Both the position numbers and the translations under genes were made by a program. A DNA stretch of 64,000 nucleotides from Niastella soli. Lineage in GTDB: Bacteria > Bacteroidota > Bacteroidia > Chitinophagales > Chitinophagaceae. The notes under the pieces are model-generated. The model was not told the origin of the DNA and made no database searches. It saw only the letters and a list, made by a program, of their open reading frames with translations. This document shows, one piece after another, positions 42,880 through 51,758 of the stretch. Where the stretch lies: contig NZ_JAGHKO010000001.1 in NCBI RefSeq assembly GCF_017742245.1, positions 1,145,061-1,209,060 on the forward strand, in the 5' to 3' direction. The stretch's first letter is position 1. Each line of letters starts with the position of its first letter.

Positions 42880-44142
42880 TCACTCCATCTCATACACCTT
42901 TCCCCTCGCTCTAAATCTCGTATCCTTTACTGCTGCAGCCCCATTAAACCTGTATTGCACCCCAACAATGCCCGTAGGCTCATTTGGAAACGTTATTGTA
43001 TAGGCCTTTTTGTTGTTTACATAAATAGTTGCCGTCTTATTAACCGTTTCTACCCGAAGCAATGTCCATTGGGTAAGGTCACAACCAAAACCCGACAGGT
43101 CGGCCGACTTGCTCTCCGCACCTGTGCCACAGAAATAAAGTTTCAGGTCGCCTACACAGGATTTTGCCGCCAGTGGAATAATGATGATATCATTCTTACA
43201 CTGAATAAGCACCTGGGCGTAATGACAGGCGTTGGTACCGTCATCAAAGTTGTTTTTTACCTTGGTTTCAAAAGTAAAATTGTCGTTCATTAAATCGCCC
43301 ATATCACGCTGATTGAAAAAACGAACGCGCGGCGCCGTTGATGTATGGCGGTATGGCGCCAACAGGGTGTCATTAACTTCAATAATACTATCTTTCTGGT
43401 ATTGCTCTTTTTTGAAGTATATAGGTATTGGTTCTTCTTCAAGAAGACACAGCCATCCGTTTGAGGTGATCCAGACATCGTGTTTCTTCATAACCTGCCC
43501 ATCGGCAATTAGTTTGGTCCTGAAAAAGCCGGGATAATAGTAAATGGCTGAATGTTCATTCTTATCGGCCGACACAAGCGTTTTGCGGGAAATATCCCAG
43601 GTTTGTACTATAAATAAAGAGTCTGGTTTTACTTTCGCGGTGTAGCGAAAGATCACGGAATTGGGTACTCCTTCGCTTATCATTTTGTTGGTGCTGAATT
43701 CGAATTGACTGGGATCATATCGATTTTGTTTATGCCGGGCAGCAAGGAATAAAAAATAGGCCCCCGCAATAAGGATCGCAACCCCAGCCACCATCTCCCC
43801 CGCATGCTTTAACTTTCGCTGAGGACGAGGCGACACAGGTTGAACGTTGGGCCCTTCCGTGGGGCGGTCCTCATTTTGTTTGAAGTTCAGCCAGTCAACA
43901 AAACCGGCAAATTGTGCCAGGGTATTCAAAGTGGTTAGGGTAGGCGCGCTTTCATACTTCAGCCGCCCCCAGATCCGCTTGAGGGTAGTCACACTCAGGC
44001 GTACCTGTGTACCCTCATAAATCGCTTCTGAAAGCTTTTCAAAATCGTAGGTCGTCCATTTATCACTAGCCCCCCGGTTAAATATGGTTTCTATCTGTTC
44101 GAGTACCCGGGACAGGTAATATTGCTCGTTGTTTTTGTCCAT
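42880..44142 (-). CDS. Membrane-bound regulator with lectin-like sensor domain
   Basis: A 420-aa protein without a cleavable signal. The N-terminal 95 residues look like a DNA-binding module seen in Bacteroidota (TYDFEKLSEAIYEGTQVRLS, then TTLKRIWGRL, then FAGFVDWLNF). One membrane helix is near 112-130 (EMVAGVAILIAGAYFLFLAA). The outer part ends in a concanavalin/LamG-like jelly-roll (FTFETKVKNNFDDGT, YAQVLIQCKNDIIIIPLA, ATIYVNNKKAYTITF). The layout suggests a one-component transmembrane sensor, likely controlling the divergent gene at 44265. Confidence 0.65.
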   Translation of the reverse strand: MDKNNEQYYLSRVLEQIETIFNRGASDKWTTYDFEKLSEAIYEGTQVRLSVTTLKRIWGRLKYESAPTLTTLNTLAQFAGFVDWLNFKQNEDRPTEGPNVQPVSPRPQRKLKHAGEMVAGVAILIAGAYFLFLAARHKQNRYDPSQFEFSTNKMISEGVPNSVIFRYTAKVKPDSLFIVQTWDISRKTLVSADKNEHSAIYYYPGFFRTKLIADGQVMKKHDVWITSNGWLCLLEEEPIPIYFKKEQYQKDSIIEVNDTLLAPYRHTSTAPRVRFFNQRDMGDLMNDNFTFETKVKNNFDDGTNACHYAQVLIQCKNDIIIIPLAAKSCVGDLKLYFCGTGAESKSADLSGFGCDLTQWTLLRVETVNKTATIYVNNKKAYTITFPNEPTGIVGVQYRFNGAAAVKDTRFRARGKVYEME

Positions 44143-44264
44143 TTTCCTGATAAGATTTGATTGACGCCCATTTGCACCGGTTTGGCAAGCACTTGCACAC
44201 GCGACTGGTCACCTGTGAATGTAACTTGTCTGTGCTAATACATAAAGTTAAAAAACAGACAGTT

Positions 44265-45446
44265 ATGAACCCAACATTCAAAAAGATCTTCCTCATCCTC
44301 CTGTTGCTGCCCTTTGTTACTGTAGCTATGGCTCAAAAAAAGAAAGCCGCCACCCAGGAATTGACCATACCAATGGAGCCTGCCTATTGGCAGTATGACT
44401 CGTCAGGGATTGATTTTATCATGAATAGAAATGTCAAGGCCATCCATATAAAAGGTCCATCGCCGTTGGTGCCCAAAAATTTGCAATTTTCAAATGGCAC
44501 CATTGAATACGATGTAGAGCTGGGTTATGGTTTTCCCGGCATTACCTTTCATCAGTCGGAAGACGGGAAAAAAGGAGATCAGTTTTACCTGCGGTACTTT
44601 GGGACCACTTCACCGGAAAGCAGGACTACCCTTCAATATGCGGCAATTATCGACGGCATGAGCATGTGGGACATGACCGATGAATACCAGGCTGGTACTA
44701 CACTCAATATCCCTGGTTGGAACCATGTGAAACTGGTTGTATCGGGAAAACAAATGAAAGCATTTGTCAATAACATGGACCGCCCGGCGATGTTAGTTCC
44801 TTATCTGGAGGGCAACATTGAAAAAGGGGGCATTTCTTTTTCCGGCGGAGAGGTTACTATTGCCAACCTGGTAATAAAACCTGATGTCGTCGAGGACCTG
44901 GCCCCTGGTCCCGGTTATATTCCTACTTACAACGATACCCGCTACCTCCGGCATTGGCAAGTGAGCGAGACCAGTGATTTTGCATATGGAAAAGAAATTC
45001 TTCCCACCCTGCCATATATGGGTGGAACCAGGGCACGCGCTACTTTACCAGATAGCACCACAAAATGGACACCCATAGCAGCTGAGGTTCGCGACCTGGT
45101 GAATCTGACCAGGATTTTTGGAGGGGTAAAAAACAACAATCGCCGGCTGGTCTGGTTGAAAACAACGATTGAATCAGATAAAGAGCAGGAGCGTATACTC
45201 CATCTGGGCTTCAGCGATGAAATATGGTTATTTGTAAATGGACAGATATTATATACCGACAAAAACCATTTCGGATCTCCTGGTCAGAAATTTCCAGCCG
45301 GGCGGTGTACAATTGAAAACACCCAGGTGAAATTACCGTTGAAGAAGGGCAGGAATGAGATCCTGATAGGACTGGCCAACTATTTTTATGGCTGGGGAAT
45401 CATTGCAAGACTCGATGATACGGATGGTATTCACTTACCTAAATAG
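44265..45446 (+). CDS. Secreted protein with LamG-like and jelly-roll domains
   Basis: A protein of about 393 aa with a signal peptide (FLILLLLPFVTVAMAQ). Residues about 30-200 form a LamG/DUF1080-like domain (FSNGTIEYDVELGYGFPG, WNHVKLVVSGKQMKAFVNN), followed by a beta-galactosidase-type jelly-roll (ERILHLGFSDEIWLFVNGQ, GRNEILIGLANYFYGWGI). No catalytic motif is evident; carbohydrate binding is likely. It is divergent from the lectin-fold regulator, 122 bp apart. I chose ATG at 44265 for the standard signal peptide. Confidence 0.75.
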   Translation: MNPTFKKIFLILLLLPFVTVAMAQKKKAATQELTIPMEPAYWQYDSSGIDFIMNRNVKAIHIKGPSPLVPKNLQFSNGTIEYDVELGYGFPGITFHQSEDGKKGDQFYLRYFGTTSPESRTTLQYAAIIDGMSMWDMTDEYQAGTTLNIPGWNHVKLVVSGKQMKAFVNNMDRPAMLVPYLEGNIEKGGISFSGGEVTIANLVIKPDVVEDLAPGPGYIPTYNDTRYLRHWQVSETSDFAYGKEILPTLPYMGGTRARATLPDSTTKWTPIAAEVRDLVNLTRIFGGVKNNNRRLVWLKTTIESDKEQERILHLGFSDEIWLFVNGQILYTDKNHFGSPGQKFPAGRCTIENTQVKLPLKKGRNEILIGLANYFYGWGIIARLDDTDGIHLPK

Positions 45447-45463
45447 TTAATCAATTTACCAAG

Positions 45464-45504
45464 CAAAAGCGCAACCCTATACTTAGGATTTGCGCTTTTG
45501 TTTT
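45464..45504. terminator. Bidirectional terminator
   Basis: CAAAAGCGCAA and TTGCGCTTTTG form an 11-bp stem between convergent genes, with a T-run after it on the plus strand. Confidence 0.85.
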
Positions 45505-45508
45505 ATAC

Positions 45509-45895
45509 CTATTTATTAATTATTGCTATCGCTTCTACTTCCAGCAACAGTTCATCTTTAACAAACCTGCTTACTTCAAGCGTTGTAGATGCAGGGGGTG
45601 TAGCGAGATTAATATACTTGTCTCTCACCTTCTTGAATACAGGAAGATTAGATACGTCAGTCAAATAATTAGTCAATTTGACAACATTATTCATGTTACC
45701 GCCAGCCTTTTCCACAATTTGCTTAATGCCAGAGAAAATGTGTTCGGCCTGTTGCTCAAAATTATCTTTTCCAACCGTATTGCCGTCAGCATCGAAAGCC
45801 ACCTGGCCAGAAAGAATTATCATTTTGGAAACTCCTAAATCAACTTCAACATATTTAGAATAGCCAGCGGGCGAAATGTCTTTAAAATTAACCAT
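45509..45895 (-). CDS. RidA (YjgF/UK114) family protein
   Basis: A 128-aa member of the Rid family, trimeric enzymes that hydrolyse reactive imines or enamines. Family blocks are present: MIILSGQVAFDADGNTVG, QQAEHIFSGIKQIVEKAGG, and LLLEVEAIAII. The Arg that defines the RidA subfamily (normally in PAR) is Ser here (PPASTTLEV), so this is a Rid-superfamily member without proven deaminase activity. Confidence 0.88.
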   Translation of the reverse strand: MVNFKDISPAGYSKYVEVDLGVSKMIILSGQVAFDADGNTVGKDNFEQQAEHIFSGIKQIVEKAGGNMNNVVKLTNYLTDVSNLPVFKKVRDKYINLATPPASTTLEVSRFVKDELLLEVEAIAIINK

Positions 45896-45975
45896 GATTA
45901 ATTCGATTATTTATTGCAAAGATGCCACCTTTTACCTGGCTGAAAAAAGAAAAAAAGCATTTAAATAGTTGAGCT

Positions 45976-45984
45976 TACATTTGC
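45976..45984 (+). promoter_or_regulatory. -7 element with nearly leaderless start
   Basis: TACATTTGC matches TAnnTTTGC and ends only 4 nt before the ATG at 45988, so the mRNA would be leaderless or the true promoter lies elsewhere. Confidence 0.4.
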
Positions 45985-45987
45985 GGA

Positions 45988-46329
45988 ATGAAAGAACAAA
46001 TAACTATCCTGATCGAAAAATTAAAGAACAATTCTGTTACATTCAAAGAAGTAATAGAGTTTATAGAAACTTACTACCAACATCAACCCACCGCCTTTAA
46101 AAATGGGGATGCAAATAATGAGGCCACTCAAAATCAGGGTAGCGCCAAGGTTTTTTCATTTGCACAATTAAATAACCTGAGCAAGGAAGACACGCTTTAT
46201 TTATTTGCAGAACATTATCAGGCTGTATTAAATACCCCTAACGGAACAGATCACCAAAACATCAGGCAGTTTATGGCACATGGCTGGCCTGGGATCGCTT
46301 TTGAAGGACAGGCACTGGCTGCAAAATAA
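45988..46329 (+). CDS. HopJ-type family protein
   Basis: A 113-aa protein matching the family named after the Pseudomonas HopJ effector (PF08888): VTFKEVIEFIETYYQHQPTA, then NQGSAKVFSFAQLNNLSKED, then IRQFMAHGWPGIAFEG. The family is widespread in bacteria without type III secretion, so the effector name does not imply secretion here. Function unknown. It is convergent with, and abuts, the AlkD-like gene. Confidence 0.88.
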   Translation: MKEQITILIEKLKNNSVTFKEVIEFIETYYQHQPTAFKNGDANNEATQNQGSAKVFSFAQLNNLSKEDTLYLFAEHYQAVLNTPNGTDHQNIRQFMAHGWPGIAFEGQALAAK

Positions 46330-46995
46330 TTAACCCTGTCTGCGTACCATCTCATTGATCCAAATAGGCGCAAAGGGAGATGTACAACCTTTTGAAACAG
46401 GGTAATCCCGATAGATGCCGAGCTTTTCTCCTATAGCCAGGGCCCGCTTACGATGCTCTGGAAAACAAATGCCAATTTGCGCCAGCGTTGTGTTCATTGT
46501 CCATTGAACCTCCGATGGCGCAGTCGCCATTTCTTTCTCAATACGGTCAAGCAGGGCAGAAAGGTCAAGTCCATCGGGATTTCTAGTTACCCGTCCAGCT
46601 GTCAGGCTCCAACCGGCACGCGCACACATATGATTTTTGGCCTGCATCCATTTAACTCGAAGCTCTTCATTATGGGGATGTACTTTAACCACATTCGAAT
46701 TCAACCAGTCGGCCAGCTGAACAAAATTGACTGATAATACCTTCTCCTCCATTTCCTTTACCGATAATTGCTTGGGGTCAATGATCAGTGTAGCCAGCAA
46801 TCGTGCATCCACATTCCCGGTTTCCCACAAATCCATCGCCAATTGGTGATCGGCTTTTATTGTATTGGCCACTGTTCTTATGTCGCCCATTTTTACCCCA
46901 AACTGGTTATCATCGGCGCCACGTTTTTTATTTTGCATTCGCATCTTGTCGTTTCCTAGCGACTTTAGCTTTGCGAGTGTTTCTTTCAGCGTCAT
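46330..46995 (-). CDS. DNA alkylation repair protein (AlkD-like)
   Basis: A 221-aa HEAT-repeat protein of the DNA alkylation repair family. Recognisable blocks are QFGVKMGDIRTVANTIKADH, LWETGNVDARLLATLI, VKVHPHNEELRVKWMQAKN and WTMNTTLAQIGICFP. AlkD-type proteins remove bulky or cationic alkylated bases. The protein lacks a signal peptide. Confidence 0.88.
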   Translation of the reverse strand: MTLKETLAKLKSLGNDKMRMQNKKRGADDNQFGVKMGDIRTVANTIKADHQLAMDLWETGNVDARLLATLIIDPKQLSVKEMEEKVLSVNFVQLADWLNSNVVKVHPHNEELRVKWMQAKNHMCARAGWSLTAGRVTRNPDGLDLSALLDRIEKEMATAPSEVQWTMNTTLAQIGICFPEHRKRALAIGEKLGIYRDYPVSKGCTSPFAPIWINEMVRRQG

Positions 46996-47091
46996 GTTTT
47001 AGTATTTTAATGAAGTGACAAGAGCAAAAGATGGGAAAAAGGAGTTTAAAGAACGTAATATGTATAAATTTACGAGTTCAATTCAATACAA

Positions 47092-48249
47092 ATGGGCGCA
47101 ATAGTAAATTCTCACAATAGTGACCATTACGATGTAATTATCGTGGGCGCAGGGCCGGCAGGCTGCGCCTGTGCTATGGCGCTCAAAAATTCAGGACTGC
47201 GGGTAGCCCTCATAGACAAACATCAGTTCCCACGGGATAAAGTGTGTGGGGATGCCATTCCGGGCCGGGCCATTAAATTACTTCATGAAATAGATCCGAA
47301 GTTTGCAGCAAGGTTAGCGGCTTTTTCTGAAAAACTACCCACCCGTAGTACGCTTTGTTATTATAACAATAAGAAGCTTGATTTTACCTGGACATTAGAG
47401 GCTTATACCGTTACCCGGGAGCACTTCGATAATTTTCTTTTTGATGCGCTCAAAAACAGCCCTGAGATCCATACGCTGGAAGGCATTGTGGTAAGCGATA
47501 TTGTAAGGTCTGCCAATGGATATACTGTGATAACAAAGGACAGCAACAAACGCTACGAATGCACGATGCTGATTGGCGCCGATGGCATTAACGGCGTTAC
47601 GGCTAAAAAACTTACCAACCGCGAGATGGATAGAAAACATCATGTTGCGGGCGTGCGGGCCTATTACAGCGGCGTTTCGGGGATGGAAGATACCTGCACA
47701 GAAGTGTATTTCGACAAAAAATACCTGCCCGGATATTTTTGGGTATTCCCTATCAAAGGCGGCATGGTGAATGCAGGCATGGGCATTTTATCTGACATGG
47801 TTGTTCGAAACAAGATCAACGTCAAAAACGCCTTTTATGATTTTATTGAACGGTCACCCGTATTAAAAGAAAAGTTCAAAGATGCCAGTTTAGTAGGATC
47901 ATTACAAGGTTGCGGGCTTCCCATGGGGTCACGTTGGGTAACTATGAGTGGAGATCATTTTTTATTAGTGGGAGATGCCGCCTCGCTGATTGACCCGGTG
48001 AGTGGAGATGGTATAGGCAATGCGGTTCTCAGTGGTAAACTGGCAGCAGAACAGGTGAAACAATGTTTTGCAACCAACAACTTTAGTGAAGCATTTGTAA
48101 AAAGCTACGAGCAGTTGCTGTATAAAAAAGCCGGTGCCGATATGCGTAGAAAAACAAAGGTGTTGAAAACAATGGCCCGCATGCCCTTTCTTTTTGAAGC
48201 CGCTTTTGTAGTTGGCCAAAACAGGATCATAAAAAAGTTTATGAAGTAA
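47092..48249 (+). CDS. Geranylgeranyl-reductase-like FAD flavoprotein
   Basis: A 385-aa FAD-dependent oxidoreductase. The N-terminal Rossmann motif VIIVGAGPAGCACAMAL, the family motif FPRDKVCGDAIPGRA, and the second FAD motif LLVGDAASLIDPVSGDGIGN match geranylgeranyl reductase/isoprenoid saturase proteins. Such enzymes reduce double bonds in isoprenoid chains, which is of interest because a class I isoprenoid synthase-like gene lies 1.4 kb downstream on the same strand. Confidence 0.9.
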   Translation: MGAIVNSHNSDHYDVIIVGAGPAGCACAMALKNSGLRVALIDKHQFPRDKVCGDAIPGRAIKLLHEIDPKFAARLAAFSEKLPTRSTLCYYNNKKLDFTWTLEAYTVTREHFDNFLFDALKNSPEIHTLEGIVVSDIVRSANGYTVITKDSNKRYECTMLIGADGINGVTAKKLTNREMDRKHHVAGVRAYYSGVSGMEDTCTEVYFDKKYLPGYFWVFPIKGGMVNAGMGILSDMVVRNKINVKNAFYDFIERSPVLKEKFKDASLVGSLQGCGLPMGSRWVTMSGDHFLLVGDAASLIDPVSGDGIGNAVLSGKLAAEQVKQCFATNNFSEAFVKSYEQLLYKKAGADMRRKTKVLKTMARMPFLFEAAFVVGQNRIIKKFMK

Positions 48250-48340
48250 GCATAAAAAAAGGCCCACTCCGCATTAACCGGAACAGACCTGATTTTTCTT
48301 TGTGTGTATCGTACTTTTTTCAGGTATTTATTGGAAGACC

Positions 48341-48616
48341 CTATTTCTTACGCCTGGTTTTCTTTTCCCCTGTTTCGTTATAAAACACTTGCAGCATCAT
48401 CTTATTTTCGACTCCCACCAATGAGGCTATCATATAAATATCATCCAACCTGAATTGCCCCGGTTGTTCAATGAGTTTATTAAAGGTAATATGATGCATA
48501 CCCAGGTCGTGGGCCAATACAGTTTTAGGAAGAATCTCTATTAACTCGGCCAGACTATTTAACTGGCCGCTTGTGATTAGTTTGTATAATGTATTATAGC
48601 GGGGATCCTTCGCCAT
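48341..48616 (-). CDS. Small HTH-like protein
   Basis: A 91-aa basic protein. ILPKTVLAHDLGMHHITFNK, then LDDIYMIASLVGVENKMML suggests a degenerate XRE-type DNA-binding fold, similar to small regulators found in this phylum, with a basic tail KKTRRKK. Target unknown. Confidence 0.65.
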   Translation of the reverse strand: MAKDPRYNTLYKLITSGQLNSLAELIEILPKTVLAHDLGMHHITFNKLIEQPGQFRLDDIYMIASLVGVENKMMLQVFYNETGEKKTRRKK

Positions 48617-48839
48617 TTCACAATAATATGGGGAAATAGAGCTATATGCGCCAAATCTGTCACATAATGACTATAGAAAGTACGTTTCGTATCTTTTTTA
48701 TGTCATTTATTGACTTTATTAAGTATGATCCGTCTTTTATTTCATTCCCATCATAGTAAACTCCGGTGATTTCCCTGATTTTAAAAGAATCCTCCAGCCC
48801 ATATTTCCTAAAATCCCCAATCTTTGCAAAAACATTGTC

Positions 48840-49679
48840 ATGAAAGCATTTTTAGGTATGGGTTTATTGGGCTCCAATTTTGTGCGAGCCATGATAAAAC
48901 AGGGAGAAAAAGTACAGGTTTGGAACCGTACCGTTTCAAAAGCACAGGAGCTGGAAAAGGAAGGCGCTAAAGCATTTGTACATGCGGCTGATGCGGTAAA
49001 GGGTGCTACTGAGATCCATCTTGCCTTAAAAGACGATGCAGCCGTTGATGAAGTGCTGAAAGCCGCCGAACCTGGCCTTACACCTGGCGCTATGATCATC
49101 GATCATACTACCACGTCAAAAGAAGGGGCTATTAACAGGACCAGGGCATGGAAGGAGAAAGGGTTTACTTATCAGCACGCTCCCGTGTTTATGGGCCCTG
49201 TAAACGCGTTGGAGAGCACTGGTTATATGTTGATATCCGGTGATGAGGCTGTTATTGCTACGCTAACGCCTTCTTTGTCTAAAATAACCGGCAAGCTGAT
49301 CAACTTTGGGCCAGAAGTTGGTAAGGCCGCCGCGATGAAACTTGTTGGCAATGCATTTCTGGTTTGCCTGACCGCCTCCCTAAAAGACACGCTTACCCTC
49401 TCCAATTCATTGGATGTGTCCCTTGATGAACTACTTACGCTTTTCAGTATGTGGAACCCCGGCACGCTTATATCAGGCCGCTTGCAACGCATGACAGGTG
49501 CAGATCACAGTAAACCATCATGGGAGTTGAATATGGCACGTAAAGACACCCAGCTATTTCTGGATGCCACTCAACAAGCAGGTAACCAACTGGTTTTAAT
49601 GCCGGCTATCGCTGCACTTATGGATGAGTTCATCAAAAAAGGATTTGGCAACCACGACTGGACGGTGATTGGAAAATAA
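48840..49679 (+). CDS. NAD(P)-dependent beta-hydroxyacid dehydrogenase-like protein
   Basis: A 279-aa member of the 3-hydroxyisobutyrate/6-phosphogluconate dehydrogenase superfamily. The N-terminus is FLGMGLLGSNFVRAMI with NRT just after, IIDHTTTSKEGA is the second motif, and the substrate Lys is in GKAAAMKLVGNAFLV. It may reduce small aldehydes such as glyoxylate or succinic semialdehyde. It lies 10 bp upstream of the isoprenoid synthase-like gene, an operon by spacing. Confidence 0.9.
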   Translation: MKAFLGMGLLGSNFVRAMIKQGEKVQVWNRTVSKAQELEKEGAKAFVHAADAVKGATEIHLALKDDAAVDEVLKAAEPGLTPGAMIIDHTTTSKEGAINRTRAWKEKGFTYQHAPVFMGPVNALESTGYMLISGDEAVIATLTPSLSKITGKLINFGPEVGKAAAMKLVGNAFLVCLTASLKDTLTLSNSLDVSLDELLTLFSMWNPGTLISGRLQRMTGADHSKPSWELNMARKDTQLFLDATQQAGNQLVLMPAIAALMDEFIKKGFGNHDWTVIGK

Positions 49680-49689
49680 TACCCCACTA

Positions 49690-50721
49690 ATGCACAAAAA
49701 CAATCGCCCTACAGTTAGCAACTACCGTATCCTTAGCACTATGCTGATGATCTACTGGCGGGTTAAAAAACAGGAACGATATCTTAAAAATTATCTTCCC
49801 AACCTGCTGGGTGCTGTTGTGCCAGATTATCAGCAGTCATTTTCTGACAAGGACATTAAAAGAATCACCAAATACTGGCAACTAGCCCTGAATTTAGTTT
49901 GCGACAACATATATAAATTAACCGGTCGGCAATTAAGTGAGGAAGAAAACAAACGCATTATCCTGCTGAGCGTTTTCGGGCCTTTATTCGACGATCTATT
50001 TGATGATAACATCCTGAATTACGAGCAGATCACTTCGCTGGTATCGAACCCTGAAACATATGTAGCGCAAAACAAAACCGACCGGCTGGCGGCAGCGATA
50101 TACCTTGAATTGTTGCGTAGAATGCCTCGTCAACAACAGTTCATTGAACATTTGCAAACAGTTGCTCACTGGCAACAGGAATCGCTTAAACAATTAAATA
50201 GTAATATCTCAGAAGCAGCACTGCAGGAGATCACTTACAAAAAAAGTTATTTTGCCGTGCTCATCTTTTGCGCGGTGCTGGACCATTATCCTGATCAGAA
50301 AATGCTGGAGATACTTTATCCTGCTGCCGGCCTTATGCAACTGACCAACGATGCTTTTGATGTTTGGAAAGATGTGCATAAAGGGGTTTATACGCTTCCA
50401 AATCTGTACCGGAATTTCGAGCAGTTACAGCAATTGTTCCTAAATGAAACGAGCACTATTAATCAAAGAATATGGCAATTGCCATATTCCGTAAAAGCCA
50501 AACAAACTTTTGCCATTATTATTCATTCTCTGCACGCCATGGGATGGATGTCGCTGGGGCAGCTGCGACAGGTTACGGCAGGCGTTCCTTCATTTGAAGG
50601 TTTAAAACAATTAAGCCGGAAGGAACTGATTTGCGATATGGACAGTTTTCAACAGCAATTGAAATGGCTGCGACATATTCGACATTTTACCAATTATTTC
50701 GACGGAGAAAAAAAGAAATAA
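49690..50721 (+). CDS. Class I isoprenoid synthase-like protein
   Basis: A protein of about 343 aa, all helical. It has an aspartate-rich first motif FGPLFDDLFDDN (Asp cluster at about 101-106) and a second metal-binding type motif LTNDAFDVWKDVHKGVYTLP (about residue 225-240). These two motifs on facing helices are the hallmark of class I prenyl-transfer and terpene synthases; the second recalls polyprenyl and phytoene synthase NDxxDxxxD. Sequence otherwise resembles none I can name, so the product is unknown. I chose ATG at 49690 over TTG at 49669, which lies inside the upstream gene. Confidence 0.75.
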   Translation: MHKNNRPTVSNYRILSTMLMIYWRVKKQERYLKNYLPNLLGAVVPDYQQSFSDKDIKRITKYWQLALNLVCDNIYKLTGRQLSEEENKRIILLSVFGPLFDDLFDDNILNYEQITSLVSNPETYVAQNKTDRLAAAIYLELLRRMPRQQQFIEHLQTVAHWQQESLKQLNSNISEAALQEITYKKSYFAVLIFCAVLDHYPDQKMLEILYPAAGLMQLTNDAFDVWKDVHKGVYTLPNLYRNFEQLQQLFLNETSTINQRIWQLPYSVKAKQTFAIIIHSLHAMGWMSLGQLRQVTAGVPSFEGLKQLSRKELICDMDSFQQQLKWLRHIRHFTNYFDGEKKK

Positions 50722-50724
50722 ATG

Positions 50725-50748
50725 CCGCTCTGTAGAAACAGAACGGCT
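50725..50748 (+). terminator. Weak terminator after the isoprenoid synthase-like gene
   Basis: GCCG-C-TCTG and CAGA-A-CGGC pair around a TAGAAA loop. The following sequence is only moderately T-rich. Confidence 0.45.
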
Positions 50749-50813
50749 CTACTTACTAGCTATGGTACAAGAAAAATTTTAATCAGAGCCTTAAACATTT
50801 CTTTTTAGGACCA

Positions 50814-51335
50814 TTATGCAACGCGGAGCAATGTTTGTAATTTGGCTTCTACGAAAAATGTTTCATCCTGCACCACGTCTACAAAACAGGTCTTTTGAAG
50901 ATCCTGGAACTGCTGTTCTTCACGCATTGCGATAATGGCTTCTTTGTCGAGCTCACATTTTACCCGTACCAAAGAAGGAAATTTTTCTTTTACCATATCA
51001 AGCACATCTTCCCAACTAAATTTCCTGTCTTTGGTAACCTTGGGTGTTCCTGTGCGAAAACCGATCACACTGTGCAATAATTCAACACTTTTGCGTTTGC
51101 CCCAATTGCATTTCTGCTCTTTCGCGTATGTCTCCAATACTTCCATTTGTTTTTCTTTTTCCATATTGAGCTGAATGATCTCATGCTGGAACTGGTCTCT
51201 TATTCTGTTTATGCGATCGTTCAGTTGCGCTTCTATAACACCAAGCCGTGCAGACACTTCAGCGTATTTGGCAGACGCCTCCTGGGCTTCATCATAATTG
51301 ACATTGATGATCAGTTTCTTTTTTTCGCGGAACAT
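50814..51335 (-). CDS. Phage Mu Gam-like host-nuclease inhibitor family protein
   Basis: A 173-aa protein. A coiled-coil first half (EVSARLGVIEAQLNDRINRI) is followed by the Gam core: WGKRKSVELLHSVIGFRTGT with PKVTKDRKFSWEDVL and then VKCELDKEAIIAMR. Mu Gam binds DNA ends like Ku and protects them from exonucleases. It is the last of three leftward genes behind an S24-type repressor, a layout suggesting a domesticated or decayed phage module. Confidence 0.85.
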   Translation of the reverse strand: MFREKKKLIINVNYDEAQEASAKYAEVSARLGVIEAQLNDRINRIRDQFQHEIIQLNMEKEKQMEVLETYAKEQKCNWGKRKSVELLHSVIGFRTGTPKVTKDRKFSWEDVLDMVKEKFPSLVRVKCELDKEAIIAMREEQQFQDLQKTCFVDVVQDETFFVEAKLQTLLRVA

Positions 51336-51440
51336 AGTTGTAAGATTTTATGGTTTAATAATTAGATAAATTGTTTCGACAAAAGATGCCCCTTACGGCC
51401 TTTTTGAAAACCGTTTACATAGAAAATCCTTATGTGTTTC

Positions 51441-51758
51441 TTAATTAAACTGTTTATGCACTTCTACTGCCAATACGTGCAGCTTATTACCCAAATAACA
51501 GGTCGGATTATTGATATAGTCGGTATACAGTATGCGTAATGCAAATGCCTGTGCAGGCGTGAAACTAATGGTGTAATCTGTTTGGTTTTTGATCAGCTTT
51601 ACATATAACCGCTCTCTTATTTCAGCCAGAACCGCATAATGCAGTTTATCGTCATCATCGGCCGGATCGCTATCAAGGATTGTTTCTATTCTCTGTTTTA
51701 AGGTTTCTGCCAATTGCCGTTTCATTTCAAACTTATACTTGCGCTGGCTGTAACTCAT
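51441..51758 (-). CDS. Hypothetical protein of the Gam/DnaA-like cassette
   Basis: A 105-aa protein, mostly helical (KRQLAETLKQRIETILDSDP, then ISFTPAQAFALRILYTDYIN), of unknown family. ATG at 51758 overlaps the upstream gene by 26 bp; ATG at 51725 would avoid the overlap and is a reasonable alternative. Co-transcribed with its neighbours. Confidence 0.65.
   Translation of the reverse strand: MSYSQRKYKFEMKRQLAETLKQRIETILDSDPADDDDKLHYAVLAEIRERLYVKLIKNQTDYTISFTPAQAFALRILYTDYINNPTCYLGNKLHVLAVEVHKQFN

Noticed and set aside
45988-46329. Type III secretion effector
   Set aside because: The HopJ family name is historical; no secretion genes are present and homologues are widespread in non-pathogens.
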